Origin: Lentisphaerota bacterium
GTDB taxonomy: Bacteria; Verrucomicrobiota; Lentisphaeria; Victivallales; Victivallaceae
Length of the DNA stretch: 64,000 nt
Reading direction: 5' to 3'
Assembly (NCBI GenBank): GCA_024225035.1
Contig: JAAEMX010000170.1
Span: forward strand, 28,466 to 92,465
Shown piece after piece: positions 62,266 through 64,000 of this stretch. The notes below the pieces were generated by a model that was given only the letters and a program-made list of their open reading frames with translations, made no database searches and was not told the DNA's origin. The translations under genes and the position numbers were made by a program. How positions within the stretch are numbered: position 1 is the first letter of the stretch; the number at the start of each line of letters is the position of its first letter.

Positions 62266-63561
62266 ATGGGACACGGTAAACACATAGCCTGCTCTGCATG
62301 TAATAAGAAAGTACATAGAGACGAAGGAGATATTCACTGCTGTATAAAATGCCGTAAGAATGTATGTGGCAGTTGTTCGAGACAGGCTAAAAAAAAGTCA
62401 AATGATTTTGGTTTGAGTAATTATTTAAAAGCAAGATTTAATGTATATGTCGAACGAATATGCTTGAAGTGTGAGTACTTTGAATACTTCTACCGTAATC
62501 ATTATAAAAGAAATAAATTCTTTATATTTGGCCATACGCATAGTGACGAAGACTTTAGCGGAGGGGTTATAATGACTGATTTTCTAAACTTTCTGAAGAT
62601 GAATTATCCCTATGAGTTGTCCGCAATTCGTATTTTCTTTGAATCAGCCAGATGGGGAAGGGAATACGGCAGCTATAGCAGCATGTATGTTTCAAAGAAA
62701 AAGCGCGAGCCGTTTGTTAAAGAAATCAAGCGTGCTTATGGCAGCAATTTAATACCTGAGTCATTTATATATTCATATATTGACAATTCGATGATGACTG
62801 ATAAAGAAAAGAATGATTTCCTTGAATATTCTGATATAAAACAAGTAAGAGACCTTTTTGAAACGTCGAAAGCATTATCTGTCCCAATCTACAAATATGA
62901 CAGTGAGGAAGCGACTGGATTACAGCTGATAAAAGATGATTCAGGGGGCTATAGGTATGGTTATGACTTTAAAAGTGTAGATGATGAAGAAAAAGAAATG
63001 TATCGTATAAAAAATCTGAAAAAAAATGACTTGTGGGAAGATTCTTTTCGGATGAACAATGGGAAATTGGAACATTTGAGGATGGAACTGGGCAGGGTAA
63101 GACAGGGTAATAAAGCTATGGCTCAAAATCTGCACGAGATTTGCTATGATCGCAAAATGATTGAGGGGGGTAAGTTTTTCGTCATTGTCGGAGCAGGACA
63201 TACGTTTGAAAGAGCCAGCTTTGATCAAAATCATATGGTAAACATGGGCTTATGCAATAGTAATTTTTCAAAGATTTATAACAATTTCCTGTACTTTCCA
63301 TTACAGGATCATTTAATAAGGTACGGCTATCGTGTCTATACTGCATTTTTGCCTTCCGAGGGTATGGAATTCAAACAGGCAGAACTTCAGCGAACCATAA
63401 AAAAAAGATTATTTATAAAAGTCGTTGACTGGCTAAAATACTGCAATGCTCCGATTATGTTGACTCAACGGTATAATATCAACTCTAAAATGAATCTTCA
63501 TTATACATATGAAGCCTATCTGGGAAAGAATACAACTGATATTATTCGCTGGCGAAGATAG
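62266..63561 (+). CDS. TraB/TIKI/ChaN-like protein with an N-terminal FYVE-like zinc finger (copy 3)
   Basis: The 431-residue protein starts MGHGKHIACSAC and places the finger at the very N-terminus (residues 6-70): CSAC, then HCCIKCRKNVCGSC and RICLKC. All eight ligands are present, with the FYVE spacing CxxCxxxxCxxC and an RxC ending, though the WxxD motif and basic patch are lost. FIFGHTH near 88 and IVGAGH near 308 are the two GX2H motifs, with a Glu (FFESA) between them and VPIYKYDSEE near 210, as in the other copies. GGAAGG precedes the ATG at 62266. It runs opposite to copies 1 and 2 and is more diverged, so it is an older duplicate. Confidence 0.68.
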   Translation: MGHGKHIACSACNKKVHRDEGDIHCCIKCRKNVCGSCSRQAKKKSNDFGLSNYLKARFNVYVERICLKCEYFEYFYRNHYKRNKFFIFGHTHSDEDFSGGVIMTDFLNFLKMNYPYELSAIRIFFESARWGREYGSYSSMYVSKKKREPFVKEIKRAYGSNLIPESFIYSYIDNSMMTDKEKNDFLEYSDIKQVRDLFETSKALSVPIYKYDSEEATGLQLIKDDSGGYRYGYDFKSVDDEEKEMYRIKNLKKNDLWEDSFRMNNGKLEHLRMELGRVRQGNKAMAQNLHEICYDRKMIEGGKFFVIVGAGHTFERASFDQNHMVNMGLCNSNFSKIYNNFLYFPLQDHLIRYGYRVYTAFLPSEGMEFKQAELQRTIKKRLFIKVVDWLKYCNAPIMLTQRYNINSKMNLHYTYEAYLGKNTTDIIRWRR

Positions 63562-63733
63562 CGTGTAGCGAATTACTTTTGCCACCAAATAGTTAGTAGC
63601 GAATTCAAATCATGAGACAAGCCGCCGACAACTCAGGAAATGGCGAAGCTGTCCGGGGTGGAATAGTCATGGTTTGATAATGTGGTAATTGAAAAAGTCG
63701 AATAGTGGCAAGTTAAACTGTAGAAAAACAAAG

Positions 63734-63757
63734 CAGCAAGCGCTACTTCTCTTGCTG
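63734..63757. terminator. Bidirectional terminator
   Basis: CAGCAAG pairs with CTTGCTG around a ten-base loop, followed rightward by TTTTTTTG and leftward by CTTTGTTTTTC. It overlaps the end of the leftward gene at 63743 and ends the rightward transcript of the preceding gene. Confidence 0.8.
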
Positions 63758-63976
63758 TTTTTTTGTAAACTTAGCCAGCTTATCTATGGGCAAAAGTATT
63801 GTTGTAAACCAACCTAAGAAAGAATAAACAAGAATTTGTGAAATTATTGCTGCCGATACTTTAAGAGCTACGTTTAATTTTATCCAGAACAAGGTGTATG
63901 TTGTTAGCAGGTTAATCATTATATTAAGATAGTATCTTGGAATACTAAGCATAAAAAATAGTTTTTTGAAAAACAT
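63743..63976 (-). CDS. Small membrane protein
   Basis: The 77-residue protein begins MFFKKLFFML and has two hydrophobic stretches (about 14-34 and 40-62) and a basic C-terminus (KLAKFTKKQQEK). I recognise no family. It has a terminator of its own overlapping the last codons, which supports a real transcript. The ribosome site before the ATG is weak. Confidence 0.45.
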   Translation of the reverse strand: MFFKKLFFMLSIPRYYLNIMINLLTTYTLFWIKLNVALKVSAAIISQILVYSFLGWFTTILLPIDKLAKFTKKQQEK

Positions 63977-64000
63977 AAAAGTATAAGTCTTTTTCCCTAA

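Noticed and set aside
63562..63742. Possible remnant of a small DNA-binding or transposase-like gene after copy 3
   Set aside because: One frame reads TTQEMAKLSGVE with stops close by, too short and broken to assign. The twice-occurring TAGCGAATT may be chance.

Overview
The window is AT-rich bacterial DNA with short intergenic spaces, clear Shine-Dalgarno sites and many intrinsic terminators. The organism looks Gram-negative, because it has exported proteins with Sec signals, a CysDN/APS-reductase pathway and a YbdG-type MscS channel. It probably lives part of the time without oxygen: a perfect FNR-type palindrome sits in front of a PreT/PreA-type dihydropyrimidine dehydrogenase, and there are two radical-enzyme or Fe-S systems. 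I cannot assign a phylum. The metabolic genes suggest a free-living or gut/host-associated organism, while many other genes resemble eukaryote-directed effectors of protist- or animal-associated bacteria. No secretion apparatus, phage, transposase, tRNA, rRNA or CRISPR array is visible.

Layout. 1-7.3 kb holds a very large gene cut by the left edge, a YdcF-like gene and two paralogous proteins ending in a textbook FYVE zinc finger. 7.8-19 kb is metabolic: a fused dihydropyrimidine dehydrogenase (frameshifted), an ECF vitamin transporter (S-A-A-T), an Rrf2 regulator, cysN-cysD-cysH and a SulP permease. 19.5-22 kb is a probable RiPP cassette: a short precursor with a Gly/Cys-rich tail, a radical SAM/SPASM maturase and a CPBP membrane protease. 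22-27 kb has a calcineurin-like phosphatase resembling Legionella Wip effectors, a YdjM-like membrane protein, a phospholipase-D-fold protein and a broken GntR regulator. 28-35 kb has a secreted propeller-like protein, an isocitrate-lyase-superfamily enzyme, an MscS channel, an aromatic amino acid decarboxylase and a secreted GDSL lipase.

35-42 kb has two papain-like protease candidates, a CadC/CadA metal-export operon with its operator, a decayed gene and a metzincin-type protease without a signal peptide. 42.5-49.3 kb has a LacI-regulated transporter plus two zinc dehydrogenases with three TTTGCGCAAA operators, and a second propeller-like paralogue. 49-57 kb has an XRE-PAS sensor with its operator repeats, a VOC protein, a MarR regulator facing an exported amidohydrolase, a second (frameshifted) amidohydrolase and a phosphotransferase. 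57.5-59 kb is a frameshifted siroheme sulfite/nitrite reductase. 59-63.6 kb has three related proteins that join a TraB/TIKI/ChaN-like domain to a FYVE-like cross-brace zinc finger.

Two themes recur. At least five proteins carry FYVE or FYVE-like fingers, beside several other candidate eukaryote-directed enzymes (phosphatase, lipase, proteases, PLD fold). Several otherwise complete genes are broken by single-base shifts, which means either real gene decay or uncorrected sequencing errors.
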